A stretch of DNA of 64,000 bases from Streptomyces sp. NBC_00554 (GCF_041431135.1 NZ_CP107799.1:5270001-5334000); one strand, 5' to 3'. Shown: positions 8,215 to 17,471, counted from the first letter of the stretch. A program made the numbers and translations. The notes: a model not told the origin generated them from the letters alone.

Positions 8215-8853
8215 ATGGCTGAGGCGATGGGGCTGCGTGAACGCAAGAAGCTGCAGACGGCGATGCGGATCTACCGGACGGCCGTCGCGCTGTTCGCCGA
8301 GAAGGGCTTCGACCACGTCTCCGTGCAGGAGATCGCCGACGCCGCCGACGTCTCCAAGATGACCGTCTTCAACTACTTCGGCACCAAAGAGGACTTGGTC
8401 TTCAAGCCCATGGAGGAGCACTTCTCCGACGCCGCCCGTGCCGTGCGCGAGCGGGCGCCGGGCGAGTCCGCGGTGGAGGCCGTACGCCGTCAGCTCCTGG
8501 ACATGATCGAGGCGCGCGACCCCTCGGTCGGCCTGCACAGCGAGCCGTTCGCCCGCCGGATCCGCGCGGTCGTCATGGCGACGCCGGTCCTCAGGGAGCG
8601 CGCGTACCTGCTGTCCGAGAAGGGCGCACGCGAACTGGCCGACCTGCTCACCGAGGAGACCGGCGACACCACGCTGGCCCTGATCGCCGCCGCCACACTC
8701 ACCGCCGCCCGCCAGGCCCTGGTCGAGGAGCACCACCTCCGCATCGACGCCGGCGAAACCGTCGACGAGGTCGCCGCCGACGCCGCCCAGCTCGCCGAGC
8801 GGGCCTTCGCGCTGGTGGAGGGGGGTCTCAAGGACTACGCGCGTAAGGAGTGA
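8215..8853 (+). CDS. TetR family transcriptional regulator
   Basis: A 212-residue TetR-type repressor. The N-terminal HTH is clear: RIYRTAVALFAEKGFDHVSV, then QEIADAADVSKMTVFNYFGTKEDLV near residues 42-66. The C-terminal ~140 residues are an all-helical ligand-binding domain. The start is ATG 8215 (Met5 at 8227 is possible), only a few bases after the likely promoter, so the mRNA leader is very short. By position it should repress the divergent MFS exporter and respond to one of that exporter's substrates. Confidence 0.93.
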   Translation: MAEAMGLRERKKLQTAMRIYRTAVALFAEKGFDHVSVQEIADAADVSKMTVFNYFGTKEDLVFKPMEEHFSDAARAVRERAPGESAVEAVRRQLLDMIEARDPSVGLHSEPFARRIRAVVMATPVLRERAYLLSEKGARELADLLTEETGDTTLALIAAATLTAARQALVEEHHLRIDAGETVDEVAADAAQLAERAFALVEGGLKDYARKE

Positions 8854-8926
8854 GATGTCCGCGGGGTCCGCCCCGGCCTTCCACGCGGACCAGGCTCACC
8901 GCCTCCACGCGGACTAGGCTCACGCC

Positions 8927-9727
8927 ATGCCTCCGGCCAAAAAACGACGCACCCGTACGTACGACTCCGCCAAGATCCGCGCCGCGGTGCCGGCCCAGTT
9001 CGGGAACGTACGCGAAGCCGTACGCGGCCTGCGTGACGAGGAGTTGGCCCTTCCCGCGAACCTCGGGGACTGGACCGTACGGGAGTTGGCCGCGCACGTC
9101 ACGATGGCCGTCGAGACGGTCAGCCGGAACATCGACCGGCCGGAGCCCGGCAAGGCCGAACTCGCCCTGCTCGACTGGCCGTTCGCGACCGCCGCGCGGG
9201 CCGGTGACATCGCCGACGGCACACGGGAGCTGGCTGCGGCCAACCCCGACCTCGACGCCCTCTACGCCCGCACCGGGGAACGCCTCACGCACAGGCTCGC
9301 AGAGGCCCCCGGCGATCGCGTCCTCGCCGCCCGCACCGGCGCCATGACCCTCGCCGACTATCTCGTCACCCGCACCGTCGAACTCGTCGTGCACACCGAC
9401 GACCTGAACCGCGCCGTACCCGGCCTGGACATCCCGTACGACCGTCAGGCGCTCGCCGCCTGCACCCGGCTGCTCGCCGACGCGCTCGCGGTGAAGGCAC
9501 CCGGGGCGTCGACGGAGGTGCGGATTCCGCCGTACGCGGTCGTGCAGTGCGTGGAGGGGCCGCGGCACACGAGGGGCACCCCGCCCAACGTCGTCGAGAC
9601 CGACCCGCTGACCTGGATCCGGCTCGCGACAGGACGTACGGAGTGGCAGGCGGCGCTGGCGGACGCCAAGGTCAGCGCGAGCGGGGAGCGGGCGGACCTG
9701 GGCGGACTGCTGCCTCTCATGGGCTGA
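8927..9727 (+). CDS. Maleylpyruvate isomerase (MDMPI) family mycothiol-dependent enzyme
   Basis: A 266-residue protein. The N-terminal ~190 residues match the DinB-like MDMPI domain: LGDWTVRELAAHVTMAVETV (metal-binding His), a second His in VELVVHTDDLNRA and a helical core. The C-terminal ~75 residues are the sterol-carrier-like domain, ending DPLTWIRLATGRTEWQAALADAKVSASG. In actinobacteria these enzymes use mycothiol, but most members have unknown substrates. It is a single gene between tetR and a lipoprotein gene; the basic N-terminus (AKKRRTRTYD) is typical of the streptomycete orthologs. Confidence 0.88.
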   Translation: MPPAKKRRTRTYDSAKIRAAVPAQFGNVREAVRGLRDEELALPANLGDWTVRELAAHVTMAVETVSRNIDRPEPGKAELALLDWPFATAARAGDIADGTRELAAANPDLDALYARTGERLTHRLAEAPGDRVLAARTGAMTLADYLVTRTVELVVHTDDLNRAVPGLDIPYDRQALAACTRLLADALAVKAPGASTEVRIPPYAVVQCVEGPRHTRGTPPNVVETDPLTWIRLATGRTEWQAALADAKVSASGERADLGGLLPLMG

Positions 9728-9798
9728 GCGGAGGCGGGGAAGACGGGATCGTCTGACCTGGATGGAACCAACCACCCCACCCGCCCCGTCACATCGGC

Positions 9799-10602
9799 AT
9801 GTACAGGCAGCGACTCACCCTCACCGCCCTGACCCTCATCCCGCTCGCCATGGCCTGCGGGAACGAAACCGGCGACGGAACCGGCAGCGGCTCGGTCGGC
9901 TCGGGCGCGAATGCGGACGTCACCGGCGCCCACTGGATCGTCGACAGCGTCACCGTGGACGGCACCAGTCATGCCGCCCCAGCGGGAGCGAACGTCGAGT
10001 TCGGCGAGAACGGCAAGGTCCAGGGGAACTACGGCTGCAACCACTTCAGCGCGACCGCCACCTTCAAGGACGGCAGCATCGACGTCGGCGAGACGTCGAT
10101 GACCGAGATGGCCTGCGAGGAAGGCCCCATGGAGTTCGAGCGGACCCTCGCCCGCACGCTCGCCGACGGCGCGCTCACCACGGCGGTCAAGGGCGACGAG
10201 CTCACCCTCACCACCGGCACAGGCGACCGAGTCCACCTCACCAAGGAGCAGGCCGCCCCGCTCTACGGCACCAAGTGGGCCGTCACGGCGCTCGGTGACG
10301 GGGAAGTGGCCCAGTCCCTCCCGGAGGGCGCCGACCCGTACCTCGTCCTCGACAAGGAGAAAGGGACGGTTTCCGGCCACCTCGGCTGCAACGACGTGTC
10401 CGCGAAAGCCACCGTCAGCGACGGACATATCACCCTCGGAACGCCGAAGACGACCCGCATGATGTGCGACAGCTCACTCATGGACACCGAGAAGACACTG
10501 CTCGGCCTGTTCGACAGCAAGATCGGCTACGAACTGGATCACCGCTCCCTCACGCTGACCAGCACAAACGGCGAGAGCGTGACGGCTGTCGCCGGTAAGT
10601 GA
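9799..10602 (+). CDS. META-domain lipoprotein (two META domains)
   Basis: A 267-residue exported lipoprotein. Residues 1-20 are a signal peptide ending in the lipobox LAMAC, with the lipid-bearing Cys at position 20. Two META (HslJ-like) domains follow: one from about residue 42 (GAHWIVDSVTVDG ... GNYGCNHFSATATF) and one from about 152 (GTKWAVTALGDG ... GHLGCNDVSAKATV). Both have the conserved GCN motif and a later Met-rich TxM stretch. META domains occur in heat-shock and motility-linked envelope proteins; the biochemical role is unknown. Confidence 0.9.
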   Translation: MYRQRLTLTALTLIPLAMACGNETGDGTGSGSVGSGANADVTGAHWIVDSVTVDGTSHAAPAGANVEFGENGKVQGNYGCNHFSATATFKDGSIDVGETSMTEMACEEGPMEFERTLARTLADGALTTAVKGDELTLTTGTGDRVHLTKEQAAPLYGTKWAVTALGDGEVAQSLPEGADPYLVLDKEKGTVSGHLGCNDVSAKATVSDGHITLGTPKTTRMMCDSSLMDTEKTLLGLFDSKIGYELDHRSLTLTSTNGESVTAVAGK

Positions 10603-10663
10603 GCCGTCAGGGTCCCGTATCCCCAATTCGGACCAGTGGTCGATCTCGCCTACACTCGGTGCC

Positions 10664-12193
10664 GTGCCACGTGGTGACGGTCGACTCAATCATGATCTGC
10701 TCCCCGGTGAGAAAGGCCCCCAGGACGCTTGCGGCGTCTTCGGAGTCTGGGCTCCGGGCGAAGAGGTCGCCAAGCTCACTTACTTCGGGCTCTACGCCCT
10801 CCAGCATCGAGGCCAGGAATCCGCGGGGATCGCGGTCAGCAATGGCTCCAAGATCCTCGTCTTCAAGGACATGGGCCTCGTGTCCCAGGTCTTCGACGAG
10901 ACCTCTCTCGGCTCCCTCCAGGGTCATATCGCGGTCGGTCACGCCCGCTACTCGACCACCGGAGCCTCCACCTGGGAGAACGCCCAGCCGACGTTCCGTG
11001 CCACCGCGCACGGTTCCATCGCGCTCGGCCACAACGGCAACCTGGTCAACACGGCGCAGCTCGCCGAGATGGTCGCCGACCTCCCCAAGCAGCAGGACGG
11101 CCGCTCCCCGCGCGTGGCGGCCACCAACGACACCGACCTCCTGACGGCGCTCCTCGCCGCCCAGGTCGACGACGACGGCAAGCCGCTGACCATAGAAGAG
11201 GCCTCCGCCAGGATCCTTCCGCAGGTCCAGGGCGCCTTCTCGCTCGTCTTCATGGACGAGGACACCCTGTACGCGGCCCGCGACCCGCAGGGCGTCCGCC
11301 CGCTGGTCCTCGGCCGCCTGGAGCGCGGCTGGGTCATCGCCTCGGAGTCCGCCGCCCTCGACATCTGCGGCGCCTCCTTCGTCCGTGAGATCGAGCCGGG
11401 CGAGTTCGTCGCCATCGACGCGGACGGCCTGCGTACGTCGCGATTCGCTGAGGCAAAGCCCAAGGGCTGCGTCTTCGAGTACGTCTATCTGGCCCGTCCC
11501 GACACGGACATCGCCGGTCGGAATGTGTACCTCTCGCGCGTCGAAATGGGCCGCAAACTCGCCAAAGAAGCTCCCGTCGAGGCAGATCTGGTCATAGCTA
11601 CTCCGGAGTCCGGGACGCCCGCGGCGATCGGTTACGCGGAGGCCAGCGGGATCCCCTTCGGCGCGGGTCTCGTCAAGAACGCCTACGTCGGCCGGACCTT
11701 CATCCAGCCCTCGCAGACCATCCGCCAGCTCGGCATCCGTCTGAAGCTGAACCCCTTGAAGGAAGTCATCAAGGGCAAGCGCCTGGTCGTCGTCGACGAC
11801 TCGATCGTGCGCGGCAACACACAGCGCGCGCTGGTGCGGATGCTGCGCGAAGCCGGCGCGGCGGAGGTCCACATCAGGATCTCCTCGCCCCCGGTGAAGT
11901 GGCCCTGCTTCTTCGGCATCGACTTCCCGACCCGCGCGGAGCTGATCGCCAACGGCATGACCATCGACGAGATCGGCACCTCGCTCGGCGCCGACTCCCT
12001 GTCGTACATCTCCATCGACGGCATGATCGAGGCCACCACCATCGACAAGCCGAACCTGTGCCGCGCCTGCTTCGACGGCGAGTACCCGATGGACCTCCCG
12101 GACCCCGAACTGCTGGGCAAGCAGCTCCTGGAGACCGAGCTGGCCGCGGGTCCCGCAGCCACGGCCGCGGCCGACGCGATCCGTCGCCCGTAA
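10664..12193 (+). CDS. purF: Amidophosphoribosyltransferase
   Basis: PurF catalyses the first committed step of purine synthesis, PRPP + glutamine to phosphoribosylamine. The 509-residue protein is of the B. subtilis type. A 22-residue propeptide precedes the Ntn nucleophile Cys23 (CGVFG); YGLYALQHRG is read as part of the glutaminase domain. The PRPP loop is VVVDDSIVRGNT, and Cys residues in KWPCFF and NLCRACFDGEYP fit the [4Fe-4S] ligands. The start is GTG 10664. It forms a probable operon with purM 34 bp downstream. Confidence 0.97.
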   Translation: MPRGDGRLNHDLLPGEKGPQDACGVFGVWAPGEEVAKLTYFGLYALQHRGQESAGIAVSNGSKILVFKDMGLVSQVFDETSLGSLQGHIAVGHARYSTTGASTWENAQPTFRATAHGSIALGHNGNLVNTAQLAEMVADLPKQQDGRSPRVAATNDTDLLTALLAAQVDDDGKPLTIEEASARILPQVQGAFSLVFMDEDTLYAARDPQGVRPLVLGRLERGWVIASESAALDICGASFVREIEPGEFVAIDADGLRTSRFAEAKPKGCVFEYVYLARPDTDIAGRNVYLSRVEMGRKLAKEAPVEADLVIATPESGTPAAIGYAEASGIPFGAGLVKNAYVGRTFIQPSQTIRQLGIRLKLNPLKEVIKGKRLVVVDDSIVRGNTQRALVRMLREAGAAEVHIRISSPPVKWPCFFGIDFPTRAELIANGMTIDEIGTSLGADSLSYISIDGMIEATTIDKPNLCRACFDGEYPMDLPDPELLGKQLLETELAAGPAATAAADAIRRP

Positions 12194-12227
12194 GCGCCCC
12201 GTATCCCAACCCGAAAGATCCCAGGCA

Positions 12228-13301
12228 ATGTCTGAGACCACTCGTACCGGTGCTTCCTACGCGTCCGCCGGCGTCGACATCGAAGCCGGCGACCGCGCCG
12301 TAGAGCTGATGAAGGAGTGGGTGAAGAAGACGCAGCGCCCCGAGGTCCTCGGCGGCCTCGGCGGCTTCGCCGGTCTCTTCGACGCCTCGGCCCTCAAGCG
12401 CTTCGAGCGGCCGCTGCTCGCCTCCGCCACGGACGGCGTGGGCACGAAGGTCGACCTCGCCCGGCAGCTCGGCGTGTACGACACCATCGGCCACGACCTG
12501 GTCGCGATGGTCATGGACGACATCGTGGTGTGCGGCGCCGAGCCGCTCTTCATGACCGACTACATCTGTGTCGGCAAGGTCCACCCCGAGCGCGTCGCCG
12601 CCATCGTCAAGGGCATCGCCGAGGGCTGTGTCCTCGCGGGCTGCGCCCTCGTGGGCGGCGAGACGGCCGAGCACCCGGGCCTCCTCGGCCCGGACGACTT
12701 CGACGTCGCGGGCGCGGGCACCGGCGTGGTCGAGGCCGACCAGCTGCTCGGCGCGGATCGTATCCGTACGGGTGACGCGGTGATCGCCATGGCGTCCTCA
12801 GGGCTTCACTCGAACGGGTACTCGCTCGTCCGGCACGTCCTCCTCGACCGGGCGAAGCTGAAGCTCGACAGCCACATCGAGGAGTTCGGCCGCACGCTCG
12901 GCGAGGAGCTCCTGGAGCCCACCAGGATCTACTCGCTGGACTGCCTGGCCCTCACCCGCACCGCCGAGGTGCACGCCTTCTCGCACGTCACCGGCGGCGG
13001 ACTCGCGGCCAACCTGGCCCGCGTCATCCCCGACGGCCTGCACGCGATCGTCGACCGCGAGACCTGGACCCCGGCCCCGGTCTTCGACCTCGTCGGCAGG
13101 ACCGGAGACGTCGAGCGCCTGGAGCTGGAGAAGACCCTCAACATGGGTGTCGGCATGATCGCGATCGTCCCCGAGGAGTCGGCGGACGTGGCGCTCGCCA
13201 CCCTCGCGGACCGCGGTGTGGACGCCTGGATCGCCGGTGAGATCACCGAGCGCGGCGATCACGAGACGGGCGCGGCGCTGATCGGCGACTACAGCAAGTA
13301 A
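12228..13301 (+). CDS. purM: Phosphoribosylformylglycinamidine cyclo-ligase (AIR synthetase)
   Basis: PurM closes the imidazole ring (FGAM + ATP to AIR), step 5 of purine synthesis. The 357 residues contain YASAGVDIEAGDRAVELMK, ASATDGVGTKV (ATP loop), HDLVAMVMDDIVVCGAEPLF and ALVGGETAEHPG, all standard for PurM. SSGLHSNGYSLVR is the second nucleotide-contact motif. It lies 34 bp after purF and is followed by a strong GC hairpin. Confidence 0.97.
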   Translation: MSETTRTGASYASAGVDIEAGDRAVELMKEWVKKTQRPEVLGGLGGFAGLFDASALKRFERPLLASATDGVGTKVDLARQLGVYDTIGHDLVAMVMDDIVVCGAEPLFMTDYICVGKVHPERVAAIVKGIAEGCVLAGCALVGGETAEHPGLLGPDDFDVAGAGTGVVEADQLLGADRIRTGDAVIAMASSGLHSNGYSLVRHVLLDRAKLKLDSHIEEFGRTLGEELLEPTRIYSLDCLALTRTAEVHAFSHVTGGGLAANLARVIPDGLHAIVDRETWTPAPVFDLVGRTGDVERLELEKTLNMGVGMIAIVPEESADVALATLADRGVDAWIAGEITERGDHETGAALIGDYSK

Positions 13302-13321
13302 GCCACCCAAGGCAGCACAAA

Positions 13322-13355
13322 ACCCGGTCCGGTGTGGAACCACCCCGGACCGGGT
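13322..13355. terminator. Terminator between purM and DUF3073 gene
   Basis: An 11-bp perfect inverted repeat (13322-13332 with 13345-13355, 12-nt loop) sits between convergent genes. There is no T-tract, as is common in Streptomyces. Confidence 0.65.
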
Positions 13356-13414
13356 GAGGTGCAGATGCTATGAGGCTCTACGAGAACGCCGAACCTGCTG
13401 ACCCGCTGGTAGCG

Positions 13415-13672
13415 CTACGCGCCGCGACGTTGCGACTGGGGACCGGACTCGTCGTCCTCGTCCTCGTCGTCGTCGTTATAGAGATCCGCGTACTGCGCGT
13501 ACGGGTCGTCTTCTTCCTCGTCGTCGTCCTCGAACGGCTCGCCATTCGGCGGCTGTTGCGAAGTCGAAGCGCCCAGCTCATTGGCCAGACGCGAGAGGTC
13601 AGTCCCGCCGCTGCTGTACTTCAGCTGGCGGGCGACCTTCGTCTGCTTGGCCTTTGCCCGGCCGCGCCCCAT
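13415..13672 (-). CDS. DUF3073 domain-containing protein
   Basis: A small 85-residue protein starting MGRGRAKAKQTKVARQLKYS, a highly basic conserved N-terminus. It is followed by SSGGTDLSRLANELG and a very acidic C-terminal half with runs of Asp/Glu and Tyr (DDPYAQYADLYNDDDE). This charge-split layout is the DUF3073 family of actinobacteria; its function is unknown, but the basic end suggests nucleic-acid or ribosome contact. The start is ATG 13672, preceded by GAGGGGG; upstream in-frame starts lack a ribosome site. Confidence 0.9.
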   Translation of the reverse strand: MGRGRAKAKQTKVARQLKYSSGGTDLSRLANELGASTSQQPPNGEPFEDDDEEEDDPYAQYADLYNDDDEDEDDESGPQSQRRGA

Positions 13673-13952
13673 GGCTCGACCCCCTCGGATACGGGGCTCG
13701 GTGGCCCCAGAGTCTTGACACGCGTTCATGATCTGGAACGGGCTCTCCGTGAAGAGACCGGTCCGTAGGGCTTCCACGGTACCTGCTCCCGCGCCCATAC
13801 GGTACGTCGCCCGCAGGACGCGCGTGTGCGCAGAACCTGCGAGGAGCCCTGTCCTCGCTGGTCAACCGCGATTTTAACCTCTTCTTGGCGGCCGACCCGC
13901 CGACAGACGTGAGAGTTCTCTCCAACACCCGCCGGCGGGTACCTCCCGGGGG

Positions 13953-15035
13953 TCAGCCGCGGCGCGCCTCGGCCATCCGCTGCTCGGCGATCCGGTCGGC
14001 CGCGGCGGCCGGCGGAATCCCGTCCTCCTTCGCACGTGCGAATATGGCCAGCGTGGTGTCGAAGATCTTCGCGGCCTTCGCCTTGCACCGGTCGAAGTCG
14101 AAACCGTGCAGTTCGTCGGCGACCTGGATGACGCCGCCGGCGTTCACGACGTAGTCCGGCGCGTAGAGGATGCCGCGGTCGGCGAGGTCCTTCTCGACAC
14201 CCGGGTGCGCGAGCTGGTTGTTGGCGGCGCCGCACACGATCTTCGCGGTGAGCACCGGCACGGATTCGTCGCTGAGGGCCCCGCCGAGTGCGCAGGGGGC
14301 GTAGATGTCGAGGCCCTCGACGCGGATCAGCGCCTCGGTGTCCGACGCCACCGCCACGGACGGGTGCTCGTCGACGATCCGCCGGACGGACTCGTCCCGC
14401 ACGTCAGTGATCACGACCCGCGCGCCCTCCTCGAGCAGATGCCCGACCAGATGGCGGCCCACCTTGCCGACGCCCGCGATGCCGACCGTACGGCCGCGCA
14501 GCGTCGGGTCGCCCCACAGGTGCTGGGCGCTCGCCCGCATGCCCTGGAAGACACCGAAGGCCGTCAGCACGGACGAGTCGCCCGCGCCGCCGTTCTCCGG
14601 GGACCGCCCGGTCGTCCAGCGGCACTCGCGCGCCACGACGTCCATGTCGGCGACATACGTACCGACGTCGCACGCGGTGACGTACCGGCCGCCGAGCGAG
14701 GCCACGAACCGGCCGTACGCGAGGAGCAGTTCCTCGCTCTTGAGCGTGTCGGGGTCGCCGATGATGACGGCCTTGCCGCCGCCGTGGTCGAGGCCGGCCA
14801 TGGCGTTCTTGTACGACATCCCGCGCGAGAGGTTCAGGGCGTCGGCGACGGCCTCCTCCTCGCTCGCGTACGGGTAGAAGCGCGTACCGCCGAGGGCGGG
14901 GCCCAGGGCGGTGGAGTGGATGGCGATGACGGCCTTGAGGCCGCTGGAGCGGTCCTGGCAGAGCACTACTTGCTCATGACCGCCCTGGTCCGAGTGGAAC
15001 AGGGTGTGCAGGACGCCGTCGGATACGTCGGTCAC
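13953..15035 (-). CDS. vdh: Valine (branched-chain amino acid) dehydrogenase
   Basis: A 360-residue NAD-dependent Leu/Val/Phe dehydrogenase that deaminates branched-chain amino acids to 2-oxo acids, feeding catabolism and precursors for polyketides. The substrate-binding part has ALGGTRFYPYASEEEA and SYKNAMAGLDHGGGKAVI; Lys76 and Lys88 are the expected catalytic/binding lysines. The Rossmann motif GIAGVGKVGRHL lies in the middle. The GTG at 15035 is chosen because GGGAG sits 8 nt upstream and the product then begins TDVSDGVLHTLF like known Vdh. It is divergent from the gene at 15283. Confidence 0.95.
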   Translation of the reverse strand: MTDVSDGVLHTLFHSDQGGHEQVVLCQDRSSGLKAVIAIHSTALGPALGGTRFYPYASEEEAVADALNLSRGMSYKNAMAGLDHGGGKAVIIGDPDTLKSEELLLAYGRFVASLGGRYVTACDVGTYVADMDVVARECRWTTGRSPENGGAGDSSVLTAFGVFQGMRASAQHLWGDPTLRGRTVGIAGVGKVGRHLVGHLLEEGARVVITDVRDESVRRIVDEHPSVAVASDTEALIRVEGLDIYAPCALGGALSDESVPVLTAKIVCGAANNQLAHPGVEKDLADRGILYAPDYVVNAGGVIQVADELHGFDFDRCKAKAAKIFDTTLAIFARAKEDGIPPAAAADRIAEQRMAEARRG

Positions 15036-15282
15036 TGTGGTGACTCCCAGGTAATAAGCGGCGGTTGACGTGCGGGTCCCGTACGGGTGGCGGGCGCCCG
15101 TGGGCATGAGACTAGAGCCTGTGCCCGGCCGCCATCCGCGCAGTGTTCAGGATCACCTTCCACCGGAGTACGGTCCTCTTCGGCCGTGGCACGATTTGCA
15201 GTGTTTTCCCGGTCTTGTGTGCGTGGGTCGAGCGGGATCGGAGCCCGGGTTTCGGGTCCGGCCGGTTGGGGAGGGAGCAGGC

Positions 15283-16131
15283 GTGCCCAAGGTGTCCTCC
15301 GTGATCGTCCCGTACGCGTCCTATCTGCGCGTGTACGAACCGCTGGCCGCCTTCCCCGAGCCGGAGCGCGGCCACTGGGCCCGTTATGCCCGCCGCCCCG
15401 AGCGCCCCTCGTACCAGGACGAACTACGGCGCTCCCTGGCCGACTTGCTGCCCACCCCGCCGATCCCCGTGCCGGTGCACGAGAGCGGCGACGCGTTCGT
15501 GGCGGAGGTCGACGGGGTGCTCTGCGTATGCCCCTGGCGCACCCGGCTGCGCGGCTGGCAGGCCCTGGGCGAGCTGGGTGAGGAACTGCCGGAGTCGGTC
15601 CTCGACGCGGTCCTGCCCTCGCTCGTACGCCGTCAGGCCGCCCTCGACTACGAACGCTGGCTGGAGCGCAACCCCGACGCCCGCCCGTGGATCCGCACCT
15701 CGACCTGGCAGGTGCCGCTGAACTGGTTCGTGCTCGTCTCCGACGAGGAGCGGCTGTACGAGAAGGGTGCGGGGCCCGACGGAGCCGCGCCGGGGCTGCG
15801 GTACCGGACGCCGATGGTGCAGGCCCGGCGGCGGACTGCGCGGGCGCTGAAGACGCTGAAGGACACCATCGAGGACGGGCCGCTCATCGACGGCCTGCTG
15901 GACGTGGGGCGCTGGCTGGAGGAGTTCCACCCGCGCTCGCTGGTCGAGCTGGACTACGGCGGCCTTGTGCACGTCGTGCCCGCGGGGGAGCTCGAGGGGG
16001 ACCACTCGGCCGCGGACGTCCACGAGGGCATCGACGCGCTGCGCACCGGGGACGGGGCGGCGGCGGGCGAGGCGTACGGGCGGCTTGTGGAACGCTGGCG
16101 GTCGGTCAGGGACCGGCGCTCGGCGAACTGA
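15283..16131 (+). CDS. Conserved actinobacterial hypothetical protein upstream of bldC
   Basis: A 282-residue soluble protein, with no signal peptide or membrane segment. It begins PKVSSVIVPYASYLRVYEPL, is rich in Trp/Arg, and has the segments WIRTSTWQVPLNWFVLVSDEERLY and ARRRTARALKTLKDTIEDGPL. I recognise it as the conserved gene between vdh and bldC in Streptomyces but know no function. The GTG at 15283 is preferred: GGGAG lies 5 nt upstream, and the longer frame from 15070 begins in non-conserved sequence. Confidence 0.8.
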   Translation: MPKVSSVIVPYASYLRVYEPLAAFPEPERGHWARYARRPERPSYQDELRRSLADLLPTPPIPVPVHESGDAFVAEVDGVLCVCPWRTRLRGWQALGELGEELPESVLDAVLPSLVRRQAALDYERWLERNPDARPWIRTSTWQVPLNWFVLVSDEERLYEKGAGPDGAAPGLRYRTPMVQARRRTARALKTLKDTIEDGPLIDGLLDVGRWLEEFHPRSLVELDYGGLVHVVPAGELEGDHSAADVHEGIDALRTGDGAAAGEAYGRLVERWRSVRDRRSAN

Positions 16132-16654
16132 CGTGATCCCGGTCTCGGCGGCGCCGTGAACTCACCCGGCGTGCTTACGCTCTGAAGGTGCCTCATCGCG
16201 GGACGTAGGTCCCGATCCGGGCTTTTGCGTCAATGGCGTGTCAAGCGTGACGGATGGCACTTACCTGGCCCTTGCGCCCCTTGCCCATCCTCGTGCCAAA
16301 ATAGGACAAGGAGCCCGGGGGAGGGCTCCGCCCGCCCACGTATGGGTGGAATCTCAGCATTGCACGCTATGGGGGGTCTCGTGACTCCTGATCGCCCTGT
16401 GACTGATCGTCACAGTGGCGTGACTGTCCGCTATGGCATGGTCCATCGGCTTCCGTCGCTGATGAACACCTGGGAGGGCAATTCCATCGGTTTGGCCGAC
16501 GTGGCTGGACGGATGGTGTAGTTGTAGTGCCGAGGACAAGCCGTTCGTCCTATAACCGACTCGGCCCGCGTCCGCCATTTCGGGCAACGCGGGTCAAGGT
16601 GCAGAATTTAGAGGAATGAACCGAGAAGGTTCGGTTCTCCCGAGGAGGCCGCTC
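16132..16654. promoter_or_regulatory. Long bldC upstream region
   Basis: This 520-bp region holds no secure gene and probably carries the bldC promoter and a long leader. It includes TTGCCC (16281-16286) with an AAATAGG block about 15 bp on, a hairpin GAGCCC/GGGCTC at 16311-16328, and an open frame of about 50 codons (16369-16521) with intermediate codon bias and a weak ribosome site. The last could be an upstream peptide or chance. A good ribosome site (GAGGAGG, 16642-16648) precedes bldC. Confidence 0.4.
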
Positions 16655-16861
16655 ATGACCGCTCGCACCCCTGATGCCGAGCCGCTGCTGACCCCGGCTG
16701 AGGTCGCCACGATGTTCCGCGTGGACCCGAAGACGGTCACGCGGTGGGCGAAGGCCGGCAAGCTTACGTCCATCCGCACGCTCGGCGGACACCGCCGCTA
16801 CCGCGAAGCTGAGGTCCGCGCGCTACTCGCGGGTATCCCGCAGCAGCGCAGCGAGGTCTGA
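16655..16861 (+). CDS. bldC: Developmental regulator BldC
   Basis: BldC is a 68-residue MerR-like DNA-binding protein that holds back entry into sporulation and controls antibiotic genes. It is almost wholly one winged-helix: LLTPAEVATMFRVDPKTVTRWAKAGKL, then the wing TLGGHRRYREAEVRALL. No effector or dimer coiled coil is present; members bind direct repeats cooperatively head-to-tail. An ATG 13 codons upstream is rejected because GAGGAGG sits 6 nt before 16655 and the product then has the canonical length. It is monocistronic with a strong terminator. Confidence 0.97.
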   Translation: MTARTPDAEPLLTPAEVATMFRVDPKTVTRWAKAGKLTSIRTLGGHRRYREAEVRALLAGIPQQRSEV

Positions 16862-17252
16862 ACAAGCGCATAGCAGGGCATTTCGGTAGGTCCCCCAACC
16901 CGCCGTCACGCCCGAACCACAGCTCCAAGCGACGCGTGTCCTGCCCCAACGGGACCCACGCCCGACCCAATTTCACAAGCGACAAGGGTGCGTCGTAGAT
17001 CGCGCTGGACTCCGCCGGGTCCAGCGCGATCTTTTTTGTGCGCCGGCAGTGCCCTGGGTGATGGGTCTGTGAGTGGGCTTGTCGGAGTCTGGGGAGGGGT
17101 GTCGGATCTCCTGTGGGCGGCCCCAGCAGCTGGTGCAATTGCACATATTAAATTGACCAGTTGTAGGTGAGGTGTAAGTTCCTCGGTTTCTAAAACCTAT
17201 GCGGTGACACCCGTCACATGCCACAGTCCTTGTCGCCTGTGATGCTTCTGCG
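16862..17252. other. bldC 3' region and AT-rich palindromic island; no gene seen
   Basis: The first half is the bldC 3' UTR and terminator. The rest contains a perfect 12-bp palindrome GTGCAATTGCAC (17133-17144) in a markedly AT-rich island (about 17133-17205), unusual for this genome. No open frame here has streptomycete codon bias. Confidence 0.4.
16998..17037 (+). terminator. Rho-independent terminator of bldC
   Basis: A 13-bp perfect stem (16998-17010 with 17019-17031) is followed by six T residues (17032-17037). It is one of the few terminators in the window with a true T-tract. Confidence 0.88.
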
Positions 17253-17471
17253 CTAAGGGAGTTGGGGCCGCACGGCGGCCTCGGCCCCGGCTGCCTCCTC
17301 GGCCTCATCGACACCATCGACGTCCTCGACGCCGCGCGGGGCGGGCTCCATGGCCAGCCGCAGGAGCCGGTGGCAGATCGGGCAGTGCCGCGTCAGATGC
17401 CGGTACCCGGAAGCGGCCGCCAGATGGGCGCGGAGCAGCGCGCGCGTCTCGTGCCGGGCGGTCGCCGCCAT
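17253..17471 (-). CDS. DUF6274 family small protein
   Basis: A 72-residue protein with a basic N-terminus (AATARHETRALLRAHLAAA), the pair RHLTRHCPICHRLLRLAM (CxxC near residue 32) and an acidic Ala/Glu-rich tail. The His/Cys arrangement (H-x3-H-C-x2-C-H) looks like a small zinc site. I recognise this as the DUF6274 family found next to bldC; its function is unknown. The ATG at 17471 is used because GGAGG lies about 5 nt upstream; the GTG two codons earlier touches that site. Confidence 0.8.
   Translation of the reverse strand: MAATARHETRALLRAHLAAASGYRHLTRHCPICHRLLRLAMEPAPRGVEDVDGVDEAEEAAGAEAAVRPQLP

Noticed and set aside
15070..15282. N-terminal extension of the gene upstream of bldC
   Set aside because: The added residues are not conserved-looking and the GTG at 15283 has a proper ribosome site.
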